Origin: Blasia pusilla
Lineage: Eukaryota; Marchantiophyta; Marchantiopsida; Blasiales
DNA: 64,000 nucleotides
Direction: 5' to 3'
NCBI GenBank assembly: GCA_050084515.1
Contig: CM114271.1
Span: 7,316,001 to 7,380,000 of the forward strand
Below, one piece after another: positions 38,230 to 49,652 of this stretch. The notes under the pieces are model-generated. The model was given only the letters and a program-made list of their open reading frames with translations. It searched no databases and had not been told where the DNA came from. The stretch's first letter is position 1. Every line of letters starts with the position of its first letter. The position numbers and the translations under genes are program-made.

Positions 38230-40990
38230 GATCATGTGGGCACACTTGCGGGGATGCAGAGGCGACATCGAATCAAACTCATTCTGTATCTGTACATTCA
38301 TTCAGCTGGAGCCGATCTCTTCAATCGGAGAAGCTTGTCTGCATTTGTCTTGGAGAGTTGTGCTGTGTGAAATGCTTGACTGTAACTCTGAGGACGGGGC
38401 GGCACGGAGTGGAATTGGTTTATCCCGGGACTCATTGCCACCGTCATCTTCACGCAGCCTGAGAAAGCGCGTTCCGATTGTAGGTCGAACGAGATCCTGC
38501 AGAAATCTTCTTCTTCCTGCCCCTCCTCCTGTTAGTTCGCTGTTCCGTTCTACAAGCGCCCGATGGCAACTTTGGCGATGCTTCTTGCGAAGGATTCTGA
38601 GACGGAGTTGTAGTCAGAGAAGAGTTTGTTGTTGTCTTTGGCCGTTTCGTTCCTGAGAAGCTCCGCTAGGATGTCGCCTGAGACGGGCGGCCTTCTTGAA
38701 GGCTTGCCAAGCGTTTCGGAATCGCTCACATCAATCCCAGACAGGGATTGTTTCCAGACCCAGCGGACGTGGCCAAGGTAAGAATACTTAGGGTGGAATA
38801 AAACCATTTCCCAAAGACTCTGCAACAATTTCTCCGTTCCAGTCTATCTGCACAATTTGCAAACTCCTCAACAGGTTAAGCAAGCTCTCCGAAGACTGCT
38901 CGAACTGTCCCGTTTTGTTGATCCCCGCTTCCAACTTCGCAGGACTCGAGAGCTGAGATCTGAGAGAAGACTACTATTACATTCAAGTGAGGCGAGGACG
39001 GACGAAAAGAAGTCGGACGATCATGGCGTGTTACTTCTTACTCCGGGAGAAGCCATTCTGAGCTTTCAGAATGGCTAAGTGGTAATCGTCCAGAGTTCGT
39101 AATTGCGCACACAAGCGCCGCCACTCAATCGCCTGGATCTCTCTAGAGAAATGTAAGGTGTCTGAGGGTATTGGTATCCTAGCCGAAGAGGAGGAGCTTC
39201 GTCAAGTTGCAAGTTATTTGGACAAATGCTGCAGTCGTTCCCTCGCTTATTTTTATAGGTATTCCACATTTGACAATCGGCGGCCAAGTCGGGCCCTAAT
39301 TTCTGCAAGTTGTCAGCAACAACAGGATAATCCTCTCTTCCAATCAATCCGAAAACGGTTGAGAATTTCCGGGCAAGTCTGAGCCCAACTTCTGCACAAT
39401 AGAATCCTCAATGGGTCCCGAGAATGTCCAATGGCTGTCCACGTTGCGCCAGTGCTATCTGCTTGCGGTTGTTTACAGCTAGCAACAACAAACCTTACAG
39501 ACCTTCACGCTGGTCGAATTCATCAGGGATTGAGAGTCTGAATCGGTCACTAATCGTTTTTCCAAAACCAGATGTCTACTTTGCAATTGGGAGCTTGCAA
39601 TCGCAGACACAAAATAAATGGTCAAGTTATTCTAGGATCACCGATGCAACCGAGGTGGTAAGCCTGCCATAGCTTCCGACCAGGCATGCTTGTGGCTGAC
39701 GGACATTGGCAATGTAGGTAAGTGGCAATTAGAGAGCTGCACAAATTTCAAATTCCAAGAAATACGAGGTCGGTGATAAATTGCTCGAAAGGGAAGGGCA
39801 CGACGACTTACCTCATCAGCGATCGTAAAAGTTCCGCACTACTTCCAGTCAAAATTGTATCAATTTATTTGTCTATCTATTTAGCTATCAATCAGCTGAT
39901 GGAGTGAGTCATCGCGAAATTCTGCAAGATAGACGGTAGTCAAAACCACCTGAGGATGAGAACTTTATACTTTTTCCGCCTTGCTTCTATCCTCGGACGG
40001 ATAGATGCATGGCGGACTTCCTGGACGACATGCTGACCTAAAGCTGAGAATTTTTGCAGCGGTCCATGTGCGACCGTGAGGAGCTGCTGGAGCCGCGGCT
40101 GGATCCGGAGAAATCACTCCGAGCATGATGTTTGAACAGTTTGTTTATTTCGCAAATTGTGTTCAGAAGCCGTGACATTTGAATGGCTTTGGAAACATGC
40201 GCAGAAATCACTCGGGGCATCATGGAATAGTTGTAACCCGATAGGAATTCGACGAACAGTTTGGTTTGAACGTTTCGCAGGCTGTATGTGGAGGTCGCGA
40301 AATCTGGAAAGCTCGGGAGAAACATCTGGAGAAATCACACGGAGCAGAAATAACAGTAATCGAATGATGAGGAGACCGGTTTGCAATCTCGATCAAACTA
40401 GTTTTCCACGATGCTGTTCAACGATCGTGAAATCTCGACATCTTCGGAAACGCCTCCTAAATCGCCCCTGAAGCCCCCACGTTACACGTTCTTCCGCCTA
40501 ACGATGCACACTGCCCGGTCCCTGCGATGTCGGCGATCCGAGGTAGTTTATGAGTTCCAATAGTCTGCAGTCTCTTTTTTCTCCACCACGCTCCCACAAA
40601 AGTCACCACACCCCTTATTTCATCCCTCGAATTCCTGCCGTCTTCAGCTCCCGCATCTGTGAAAGCGCCGCTGATTGGGAGACAACATTCTGCGGTTTCC
40701 AACATTTCTATTCCTCTCCCACGTCCATTCCGGATCTCATTGGTTGGGGACGCGTGCGATCGACGCACCATTCCTCGCATCCAAATCGCCTCTCCGGATT
40801 TGATTAAGCACGCACGCGCGGAATCCACGATCTCGTGATCGAGGTACTCCGCCTCCGCTTGCGGCGCATATTCAGTCATTTCAGTCGCTTCCTAAACCTG
40901 ACTCACCGCAACCGCCACCACTCCCGGCCCCGCACCCAATTAAGAGCCGGGTCCCATGCGCGGGAGTTCGCGGCCACCATCATGGGTCCC
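38230..40990 (-). other. GC-richer, possibly genic stretch, unassigned
   Basis: Unlike its surroundings, this stretch is not AT-rich and has no similarity to the mobile elements here. Minus-strand frames at 38550-38828 (LLRNETAKDNNKLFSDYN) and 40038-40325 (LLNTICEINKLFKHHARSDF) have protein-like composition and could be exons of an unidentified host gene. I could not find a consistent chain of splice sites or a known domain. The 40480-40990 part is CpG-rich. I make no functional claim. Confidence 0.25.
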
Positions 40991-41014
40991 AACTTTTTTT
41001 AAAAATATTCTTTC

Positions 41015-41641
41015 TCATAAATTGTCTAACGGTTTCACGACATCATCTTCTACAAATGCTTTAAGATAATTTTTGTACATATTTTGGTTTTCCATATATG
41101 GTGCATTTTGATTCATAGGTCCACATGGGTCATGACTTATAAAATAAAATCGTGAATGAATACATTGATTAAAGGTTTTTACTAAAATTATTTGGTCATA
41201 TTGGGAAGTGGTATTTGATTTATCCTCACGATCTAAAATAGTAGGGACATGCACATGTGGTAGACCCTTCTTTTCTAATTTCACCACATGAATGCATCCT
41301 ACAATTGACCCTCATATTTTCTTTTTGACGATAAGTTGTAACAATTCCTTCTTCTTCTTCGTCTCAAAGACACATATAACCAAATCCGATCTATCAACAG
41401 GTGACTAACCAGGTAAAAATGATATAAACTTTTCCCACTTCGGATTGCATGTCATAGTCAATAAGTAATAAGGGTTTCCAAGTGCCTCACAATTGCCATT
41501 GCATCTTGATACAATTGATGCATATGATGTGGCTCTTCGATGAACGAAGAGGGTAACACAACACGTCTTCCAACCCTTGTGTTATCCACATCATGACGAT
41601 ACATGACATCCTTTACACCTTGATATAAATTATCCCTCAAC
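41015..41641 (-). pseudogene. Helitron Rep (helicase-like N-terminal) remnant
   Basis: Reading down from about 41640, the frame contains GRRVVLPSSFIEEPHHMHQL, then YQDAMAIVRH and, after a frameshift, MTCNPKWEKF. The 90-residue frame 41015-41287 follows, with KKGLPHVHVPTIL (the HUH metal-binding motif, H-V-H) and SHDPCGPMNQNAPYMEN. These blocks occur in this order in plant Helitron Rep proteins, which nick DNA for rolling-circle transposition. The downstream Rep tyrosines and the helicase are missing, and the copy is cut off by unique sequence near 41000 and by the element-3 terminus near 41642. Confidence 0.85.
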
Positions 41642-41772
41642 GTGTAAATGCGCATACACATCGTTACACAATATACATCATTTGTCACGAACACACACAC
41701 ACAAACACACACGATCCCATGCTAACTCATGGCATCCATACACAGAGGCGAGAAGTACCAAAATATCTCCAA
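41642..41772 (-). repeat. Right terminal repeat B2' of element 3
   Basis: Begins on the plus strand at about TGTAAATGCGCATACACATC and ends near ATATCTCCAA. Similar to B1' at 53956-54065, but with about 16 extra bases. It is the outer end of element 3 where it enters Helitron sequence. Two further copies occur in the tandem units, where the end reads TGTCGTGCG. Confidence 0.78.
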
Positions 41773-41852
41773 TAAAGTAAGATCAAATCTCTCTCTACAC
41801 CATCTCACACCATAGCTCTCAAAGGTGTGCAGTATCTCTCATGTAAAACCAA
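41773..41852 (-). repeat. Part of A2' of element 3, left of the element 2 insertion
   Basis: Contains AAAGTAAGATCAAATCTCTC, the ACACCATCTCACACCATAGC block and GGTGTGCAG, matching A1' of element 1 (7091-7145) before the insertion point at CCAA. The remainder of A2' is at 53519-53953. Confidence 0.8.
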
Positions 41853-43924
41853 TGTCATGACCATACGGATTATGTCGTAGAGTATGGTGTCTTTGGTAGA
41901 GGCCATTCCTTATGTAGGACCGTAGTGGCTTGGTAGAGATGCGGTTCCATACATAGGGTTGGGGTTACTCACTTGGGGTGACTTTCCCAGAGGGCCCGCT
42001 CTTAGGTTGGAGGATATAAGGTGGCTTGCCCTCAAAGAATAGTCAGTTCTTTGAGTTGAGCTGTGCGTTGGGAGTTAGCCTTGGTAGTGAGTAGAGCTCT
42101 TGGCTATGATGTTTCCAAGCTAAGCCGACCTAGATTCTCCCATCGTGGAGTGGGTTTGGCTCGATTGTATGTGATTGTAAACGTGTTTTATGACATGAGG
42201 TCTTTCACGGATTTCACTCAAAGAACTGGAGTAGATCGATGGTAGCTTCGATTGTAGATCAGTAGGATCTGGTTAGGGCTGATTGTGTACTCAGCCGTGG
42301 ATGTTCGTGGCTTGTGGCCTATGTTGGAGGTGTGAATCTGGTGCGCGGTTGGTTGGGAAAGAAGCGCCTTGCTGAGAGCTTTCCAATGGGCTTTAGATCG
42401 CCGGATTTCGTCAAGGGAGTTGGAAGTTATCAAGGATTGAAGATTCTGGTTCGTGTTCGACGGTTTTCTGATGTGGAGAGCTTGGAGCGCGGAAGCTGTG
42501 TTGAAGTTCATCCAGATCGGGTGAGAGGTTCCCATTGCATCTTGATACAATTGATGCATATGATGTGGCTCTTCGATGAACGAAGAGGGTAACACAACAC
42601 GTCTTCCAACCCTTGTGTTATCCACATCATGACGATACATGACATCCTTTACACCTTGATATAAATTATCCCTCAACTGTGTCGTGCGCATACACATCGT
42701 TACACAATATACATCGCTGTCACCGAACACACACACACAAACACACACGATCCCATGCTAACTCATGGCATCCATACACAGAGGCGAGAAGTACCAAAAT
42801 ATCTCCAATAAAGTAAGATCAAATCTCTCTCTACACCATCTCACACCATAGCTCTCAAAGGTGTGCAGTATCTCTCATGTAAAACCAATGTCATGACCAT
42901 ACGGATTATGTCGTAGAGTATGGTGTGCTGGTAGAGGCCATTCCTTATGTAGGACCGTAGTGGCTTGGTAGAGATGCGGTTCCATACATAGGGTTGGGGG
43001 TTACTCACTTGGGGGTGACTTTCCCAGTAGGGCCCGCTCTTAGGTTGGAGGATATAAGGTGGCTTGCCCTCAAAGAATAGTCAGTTCTTTGAGTTGAGCC
43101 TGTTGCGTTGGGAGTTAGCCTTGGTAGTGAGTAGAGCTCTTGGCTATGATGTTTCCCGCAAGCTTCGACCTAGATTCTCCCATCGTGGAGTGGGTTTGGC
43201 TCGATTGTATGTGATTGTAAACGTGTTTTATGACAGTAGGTCTTTCACGGATTTCACTCAAAGAACTGGAGTAGATCGATGGTAGCTTCGATTGTAGATC
43301 AGTAGGATCTGGTTAGGGCTGATTGTGTACTCAGCCGTGGATGTTCGTGGCTTGTGGCCTATGTTGGAGGTGTGAATCTGGTGCGCGGTTGGTTGGGAAA
43401 GAAGCGCCTTGCTGAGAGCTTTCCAATGGGCTTTAGATCGCCGGATTTCGTCAAGGGAGTTGGAAGTTATCAAGGATTGAAGATTCTGGTTCGTGTTCGA
43501 CGGTTTTCTGATGTGGAGAGCTTGGAGCGCGGAAGCTGTGTTGAAGTTCATCCAGATCGGGTGAGAGGTTCCCATTGCATCTTGATACAATTGATGCATA
43601 TGATGTGGCTCTTCGATGAACGAAGAGGGTAACACAACACGTCTTCCAACCCTTGTGTTATCCACATCATGACGATACATGACATCCTTTACACCTTGAT
43701 ATAAATTATCCTCAACGTCGTGCGATACACATCGTTACACAATATACATCATTTGTCACCGAACACACACACACAAACACACACGATCCCATGCTAACTC
43801 ATGGCATCCATACACAGAGGCGAGAAGTACCAAAATATCTCCAATAAAGTAAGATCAAATCTCTCTCTACACCATCTCACACCATAGCTCTCAAAGGTGT
43901 GCAGTATCTCTCATGTAAAACCAA

Positions 43925-44292
43925 TGTCATGACCATACGGATTATGTCGTAGAGTATGGTGTGCTGGTAGAGGCCATTCCTTATGTAGGACCGTAGTGGC
44001 TTGGTAGAGATGCGGTTCCATACATAGGGTTGGGGGTTACTCACTTGGGGGTGACTTTCCCAGTAGGGCCCGCTCTTAGGTTGGAGGATATAAGGTGGCT
44101 TGCCCTCAAAGAATAGTCAGTTCTTTGAGTTGAGCCTGTTGCGTTGGGAGTTAGCCTTGGTAGTGAGTAGAGCTCTTGGCTATGATGTTTCCCGCAAGCT
44201 TCGACCTAGATTCTCCCATCGTGGAGTGGGTTTGGCTCGATTGTATGTGATTGTAAACGTGTTTTATGACAGTAGGTCTTTCACGGATTTCA
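43925..44292 (+). repeat. Left terminal repeat A1 of element 2
   Basis: 368 bp from TGTCATGACCATACGG to CACGGATTTCA. It is nearly identical to A2 at 53045-53412. After the shared end the left copy continues into the leader (CTCAAAGAACTGG), whereas the right copy continues into B2, so B is absent from the left end. Confidence 0.9.
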
Positions 44293-45730
44293 CTCAAAGA
44301 ACTGGAGTAGATCGATGGTAGCTTCGATTGTAGATCAGTAGGATCTGGTTAGGGCTGATTGTGTACTCAGCCGTGGATGTTCGTGGCTTGTGGCCTATGT
44401 TGGAGGTGTGAATCTGGTGCGCGGTTGGTTGGGAAAGAAGCGCCTTGCTGAGAGCTTTCCAATGGGCTTTAGATCGCCGGATTTCGTCAAGGGAGTTGGA
44501 AGTTATCAAGGATTGAAGATTCTGGTTCGTGTTCGACGGTTTTCTGATGTGGAGAGCTTGGAGCGCGGAAGCTGTGTTGAAGTTCATCCAGATCGGGTGA
44601 GAGGTTCCTGTTGCTACTCATATTGTGATCTCCTGTGAATCTATCTGCTCAAGTGTGTGGAGCGTTGCGGATTTCTGCGTGCATGAAACTTGGCGGAAGC
44701 GCTGTCGGATTTGCGATTCTGGAGGTGTATGGACAGCAAGTTTGTTTGATTTTTAGCTCGGAGTACAGAGCTCGGTTGTAGCTGATTTTTTGTGGAGAGA
44801 TAGCTATGGTGGTCAATTGATCGAAACAGATTTGATTTCGGTCACGTATTTGTGAAGTAATTTCTGATCGAAATTTCGCGGACTAGCTCAAGGTGTGGCT
44901 ATGGTGGACAGCGGATCGGAGGGGCTGGTTGGTTGGTGACTCGTTCATTTTTGGAGACGCCTATCCCGTTGGGGGCGCCCTGGTTGGACCTCTCTCCATA
45001 GCGAAGCATGGCGAGGCTTTGAGGCAACTCGTGGTAGCTCGGGGCGAGTGGGCGTGAGAGGCGGAGTAAGGAGCAAGCAAGCAAGCTTGCTTGCTTGGGC
45101 GTAAGGCAATTTTTGCAGGATTTGGGATTTGAGTTTTGCATAACTGGTCACCCATCTTTGGGCTATTTGCTGGAGGACGCTTAAGCGCCGAGTTCTTAAC
45201 TATGCCGGTGTCTGTTGTTGTAGCTCATTTGGTCTTTGTTAGGAGATGTGTTAGGCGCTTTATGCATCTCAGGTTTTTGGTTGATGTACCTCTAGCGCGC
45301 ATAGTACGGTGTAGCCTCTCCATGCGGTGATATTTTCAGGTCTTGCGCGATTCGACTAGCACGTCATCGACCCGGCGGAGTAGCTATTGCGTTAGAATTG
45401 TGTGGTGGGTTTTGTGGATTCAGAGGGCACCACGTTTGGTGGATTGTGTTACCTTGATTTCTATTTGCGATTGGAGGATTGTCGTTGGATTTCTGTGTTT
45501 GGATCCCCTCCATCGTGCTTCTTGCTTGCGCGCCCATTGTTAGGGTTGACGCTGATTTCGAGTAGTGTTACTCTGTGTGCTACCGGTAGTGAGGTGGAGG
45601 GATGACGAGTAGATTGTGGGAGACTTCTTGTGGTGATGACAAGTTAGGTTGCCTACACCCATAGCTAGTAGAGCTAGAATAGTATAGCGACATCGGCGTC
45701 ACTTGGTAATTTGGTGGTGGTGCGGCATCG
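44293..45730 (+). other. 5' leader of element 2
   Basis: A non-coding leader of about 1.45 kb. It contains a perfect 24-bp palindrome (CAAGCAAGCAAG and its complement) at 45074-45097. ORFs in this stretch show no motif. No TGGTATCAGAGC-like primer site is seen near its start, so the minus-strand primer is unknown. Confidence 0.6.
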
Positions 45731-45733
45731 GCG

Positions 45734-46790
45734 TTGGTCATCACGGAGTGTCAAGTGGTCGGTTGGGGACCGTGGTGCGGCGGTGGTGGTTTCACACGGA
45801 GTGGATTTAGGTATCGGCTACCTTTTCCACGCCGACGGTTGATGAAGAGGAGGGCGAGGTGTTCCAAACACCGAGTCTTCTACGTTGTTATCGAGTGTTG
45901 CATCTCCATTGATTTGGGACATGGACGGTGGATATGGGGCCATGAAGGGCCCCTGACGATACTCGGGTGCAAAGTGGGTACCATTGAGTTGGAGGACTTC
46001 ATGCAGGAGTTTGATACGTGGTGTGATATGCAGATGTTGCGTGAACGCCACGTTGTTTACACCCTTCTTGGCTTGGAAGGGTTGTTTCAAAGACTTGGAA
46101 GGACCACCCATGGATGATTACCATGAGTTTAGGAAGGACCATGTTGTTGAGATTGAGGCATGGAGACAATATTGGTCTCAGGCTATGTGTCTATCACCCA
46201 TGGTGGTATTGGTAGTAGTGCTCCTACTATGCCCGGCCCCGACGCCCGAGTGGTACGAGTCGAGCCGGAGTGGGGGTACCGGTGGAGGTACTAGTGGGGG
46301 TACTAGTGGAGGTACTAGTGCCCCACCATCGTTTAGCCCGATTTGCAGAGAGTTCTTCAAGAGGTTGAAGAAGAACTATCAAGGAGTGAAGACGGAGAAG
46401 TTGAGGAATCTTCAGGACTTTGAGCGAAAAGGCGGTGAGAGTCTTCGTGAGGCATACACGCGTATGCGACGCTTGATTTCAGTTATCCAGGGGGTGTGAC
46501 CGAGGATCAGGCGATCAGTTTTGGTATGGGATCTTGGACAAAGATTTGCGCCGTAGGGTACGTGATGCTACTCTTATGAGTGATGATTCACCCACATTGA
46601 CCCATGTGTTTGCTCTATCTCGAGAAGATTGAGCTTAACATGGTGAAGGAGAGAGTGGTGACATCCGCATTCAAAGAGGGATACAACTACTACTTTCGTG
46701 TTCACCGCCCACCTCACAATCTCGTAGTAGTGGTGGTGGTAGTAGTAGTGGGAGTCGTGGGGGTACACGCGACCTCAATCAAGTCCTAGA
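45734..46790 (+). pseudogene. Gag of element 2 (frameshifted)
   Basis: The frame 45984-46499 contains PFLAWKGCF, PPMDDYHEF, a Gly/Thr/Ser-rich linker encoded by three copies of a GGAGGTACTAGT-type unit (46272-46321), and the helical gag block SLREAYTRMRRLISVIQG. An N-terminal part is in another frame at 45734-46117, with LEDFMQEFDTWC-type residues. It corresponds to the element 1 gag at 4778-5428. The role would be RNA packaging. The exact start codon cannot be fixed because of frameshifts. Confidence 0.72.
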
Positions 46791-46799
46791 GGGACATTT

Positions 46800-47006
46800 G
46801 TGCAGAGACCATTGCCTTCATTTGCTGCCCCGGCAGCAGGGCGATCATGTTGGACATATGGAGGTGATCATGTTAGGAAGTTTTGTCCCCAAGAGGATGG
46901 GAGACGGACTGCGGAGGATAGGCCTCGGTCGGCCCCAACTCGGTGTGATCATTGCGGGAGACTAGGTCATCCTCAAGAGCGTTGCTTTGATCTTCATCCG
47001 AGTTGA
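46800..47006 (+). pseudogene. Gag nucleocapsid with zinc knuckles, element 2
   Basis: The 68-residue frame has a canonical second CCHC knuckle CDHCGRLGHPQERC (C-X2-C-X4-H-X4-C; residues 49-62, 46944-46985). A first, degenerate knuckle is CWTYGGDHVRKFC (residues 17-29), in which the second Cys is Tyr. Such knuckles bind the element RNA. The frame is separated from the gag core by a frameshift and ends at a stop before the linker to the protease. Confidence 0.82.
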
Positions 47007-47793
47007 GATCAGGCCGTGGCCGTGGTGGGAGTAGCTCCGAGAGGCCAAGGTGGTAAAGGTGGTAGGGGTGGTAGAGGTGGACCGGTGGTTGGAGAGCCTA
47101 CGGTGGCTACCCCTACCACTATGACAGAGTCGACTATGGTCGCTAGGGTTGAGCATTGGAGCGAAGTTGGCTACTATGGCGGTATCCAAAGATAGATCGG
47201 GTTCGGGAGCAGGGGCTTCCACCTCTTATGGAGGGGATGATCTCTCTTATATGGCGAGTGCAAAGACAAAGTTGAGGCATCAGCTGCGATTCAGAGGAGC
47301 CACTCGAGCGTCGAGCCACGTGGTGCTCTTGTGGAGTTGGACCCCTGAGAGGGGTGAGGGGGAGGCAAGGCTAGGCTTCCCCAGTCATTCTTGTTGTATG
47401 AGGTGCTTAGGACTCCATCCATGGTTCCTCGCAGCCTATTGAGCCGACAGTGGGGATCGAGGCATCTACATCGCGTGTAGTAGAGACACGGATGCAACAT
47501 CCAATGCAAAGATTGCGGATGGCAACCGGTGTTGGGATCCCCATTGTTTTCGCCACGGAGCGATGGCTTTAGGAGTTGACTTAGCTCCTGTATTTCCCGA
47601 TTAGCGACCACGTTGTGTGAACGTGGGGTGTATTCTTGCTACACGTGTTGAGGTGGATGAGGGTGTTGCGGTGGAGCGACCCTCTATGTCGGAGTAGCAT
47701 TGAGTACGGTGCTACTTGGCAAAGCGGCGGGCGAAGATGGATGCATTACCACCGGCCAGCCATTGATCGTGAGAGGCTTACACTGGTGTATGT

Positions 47794-48159
47794 ATGTTGG
47801 ACAACTGGAGTGGGATCTTCCGATTGGTGAGTCCTACAGGACAGGTGTATAGACCAGATAGAGTCTTGTTAGACTCTGGTGCCCAACCTTTGATGTTGGG
47901 AAAGGCGGCATGTATTGGTTTGGGTATTCGGAGGTCAGAGCTTGAGCCTTGCCCATTCCAGATTCAAACATCACTTGGAGGAGCCAATGATAGGTCTCAA
48001 TTCATGACACGGGAGAAGTTTTCTGTACAGTTGAGACCAAATCATGCGACTGATAGCTCCCGGTTGGGAGTATCTGCGGTAGTCACATCAACTGAGTCGT
48101 ATGATGTACTAGTTGGAGGAGCAGTATTGTACCCGATGGGTTTTCAGATGGATTACTAG
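47794..48159 (+). pseudogene. Aspartic protease of element 2
   Basis: A 121-residue frame with an intact active-site motif LLDSGAQPLMLGK followed by the substrate-flap region and the conserved YDVLVGGAVLYPMGFQ end. Its length and motif fit a gypsy-type retropepsin. It is followed directly by the linker (WPGDFLEGN) leading into the methyltransferase, so protease and methyltransferase would be part of one polyprotein. The frame ends at a TAG (48160) that is probably a lesion. Confidence 0.83.
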
Positions 48160-48439
48160 ACCGAGACAGCGTCTTATAGACCAGGTTGGCGGTCCGGGAT
48201 GGACGTATGAGCCAAGTTCTTGTGAGATTTATTTCTGGGGCTCGACCAGGAGGGTCTTCCCCAACAGTGTTAGCATCTGTGGCTGGTTTTAGTGGAGTAG
48301 TCACTTGGCCAGGAGACTTTTTGGAGGGTAATGTTTCTGCTATGGATTCTCCTGCGCATGACGAGGAAGAGGAGGCCCCACGGCGGACTCCTACTTCTGG
48401 CCCAGTTGGGTTATCCCCTTTGGATACTACACCCATTGT

Positions 48440-49410
48440 ATGGCAGTATTCGTCGGACGGCATTTGTGTGTTAGATCTCTTTGGTGGGATTAGCACTGGT
48501 TTGGCTGTAGTGTTGCAGGCCGGTATTCCTGTGCGGAGATACGTGTATGTGGAGCGAGATGAGACGGCCCACAGAGTCTCATCCCGACATATTGGTCGAT
48601 TGATGCGGAGATATCTGAGTTGTTGCCGCCATCAGCTATTCGTGGGTACCAGCGTGCTTTACCATCACACATTGCATTGTTGGGGGCGCAGGACCTTGAG
48701 AGAATTGGTCCTGTGGATTTGGTGATTGCTGGATGGCCATGTCAGGGTCATACACGTGCTGGTGGGGGTGAGGGATTACATGACCCTAGGTCTCGATTGT
48801 TTTGGGAGATGTTACGGGTGTTACGACATCTTGAGTTCATCGAGCACGTGCTCTAGCTTACATTCGGAGAATGTTCCATTGTTGGGTGACACTCGGACCG
48901 GATGATGGCGAGTGTTCATGAGGTGCGCTCTTGGATTGGACCAGCGGTGTTGTTGGATGGAGCGCGAGTTGGCTCAGCGTGTACATAAATCCACGCTTGT
49001 GGTGGACAAACTTGTTGCCTAGGGAGGTTCTCGTCGAGCATATGATGCGATGGCGGTATCCTCGCTTCGATGGATAGTATCTTGAATCTTGGCGACTTTC
49101 CCAAGTGGTGAGGGTTATTGATCGGTCACCCATGGCGGTGGTGAACCGTGTGGGCCAGCCTAGGATGGCACTACCCACATTTGTGAGTTTTCCTCGTCAC
49201 ATGCCTACAGGAAGGTGGTCGGGGCTTGTATGGGATTCTCATGTGCGGCGAGTTGGTGGAGCCTAACGCTGATGAGAGAGCGTGCGATGGGATTTGCTCT
49301 TGGTGTGACAACGGTTGCTTCTATTTTCGAGGCTTCACGACGTCATGTGTTGGGTCAGGCCATGGACCTGAATTGTTTGACTTGGATTTTTAGTCTTGGT
49401 ATGGCGAGCA
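48440..49410 (+). pseudogene. C5 cytosine DNA methyltransferase domain in retroelement polyprotein
   Basis: A domain of about 325 residues spread over four plus-strand frames. Motif I: VLDLFGGISTGLAVVL (from 48468), followed by VYVERDE, the acidic residue expected to contact the cofactor. Motif IV: DLVIAGWPCQG with the catalytic Cys at 48740-48742, then GLHDPRSRLFWEMLRVLRHL. Motif VI: SENVPLLGD (ENV codons at 48867-48875). Motif VIII-like: WWTNLLPREV near 49000. Motifs IX/X: AMGFALGVT and RRHVLGQAMDLNCLTWIF (49284-49400). Order is canonical, so not DRM; spacing and C-terminal blocks are closest to DNMT3. It would transfer methyl from S-adenosylmethionine to cytosine C5. Key residues survive, but frameshifts near 48600, 48855, 48910 and 49260 break it. 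Confidence 0.88.
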
Positions 49411-49652
49411 AAGCGTCGACTTTGGACTATGTCTGTGGGTCTTCCACCCCTTGTAATGAGCTCGATGGCTCTGGGGACGGTAGAGGCATCGGCTGAAGCG
49501 AGGAGAGTAGTATTTTGCATCCTTGGAGTAGATGGGATGTAATGGTGGGCATGTGGAGTTGGTTGCTCATCTTTGCTGGTGGATGAGTTATTTGCTCGAG
49601 ATGATGGTGTAGCTAAGGGTGTACCATCTTGTGAGGGGGTTATGAGCGACCA

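Larger units (their letters stand above)
41496..44608. repeat. Three tandem units of about 1037 bp at the element 2 left junction
   Basis: Units span 41496-42531, 42532-43571 and 43572-44608 and are almost identical. Each holds about 145 bp of Helitron Rep, the B2' repeat and part of A2' of element 3, the 5' repeat A of element 2 (starting TGTCATGACC at 41853, 42889 and 43925), and about 315 bp of element 2 leader ending GTGAGAGGTTCC. The breakpoint has only a CC microhomology. Differences between units are mostly single-base length changes in homopolymers and short indels. Only the third copy is continuous with the rest of element 2. Confidence 0.93.

Noticed and set aside
42218-44587. Repeated minus- and plus-strand ORFs across the tandem units (including a CVCVCV start)
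   Set aside because: They recur only because the DNA is triplicated. They cross Helitron, terminal repeat and leader sequence, and the CV run comes from a CACACA tract.
48440-49410. DRM-type (permuted) methyltransferase
   Set aside because: Motif I lies N-terminal to motif IV and the ENV and C-terminal motifs follow, so the order is canonical.
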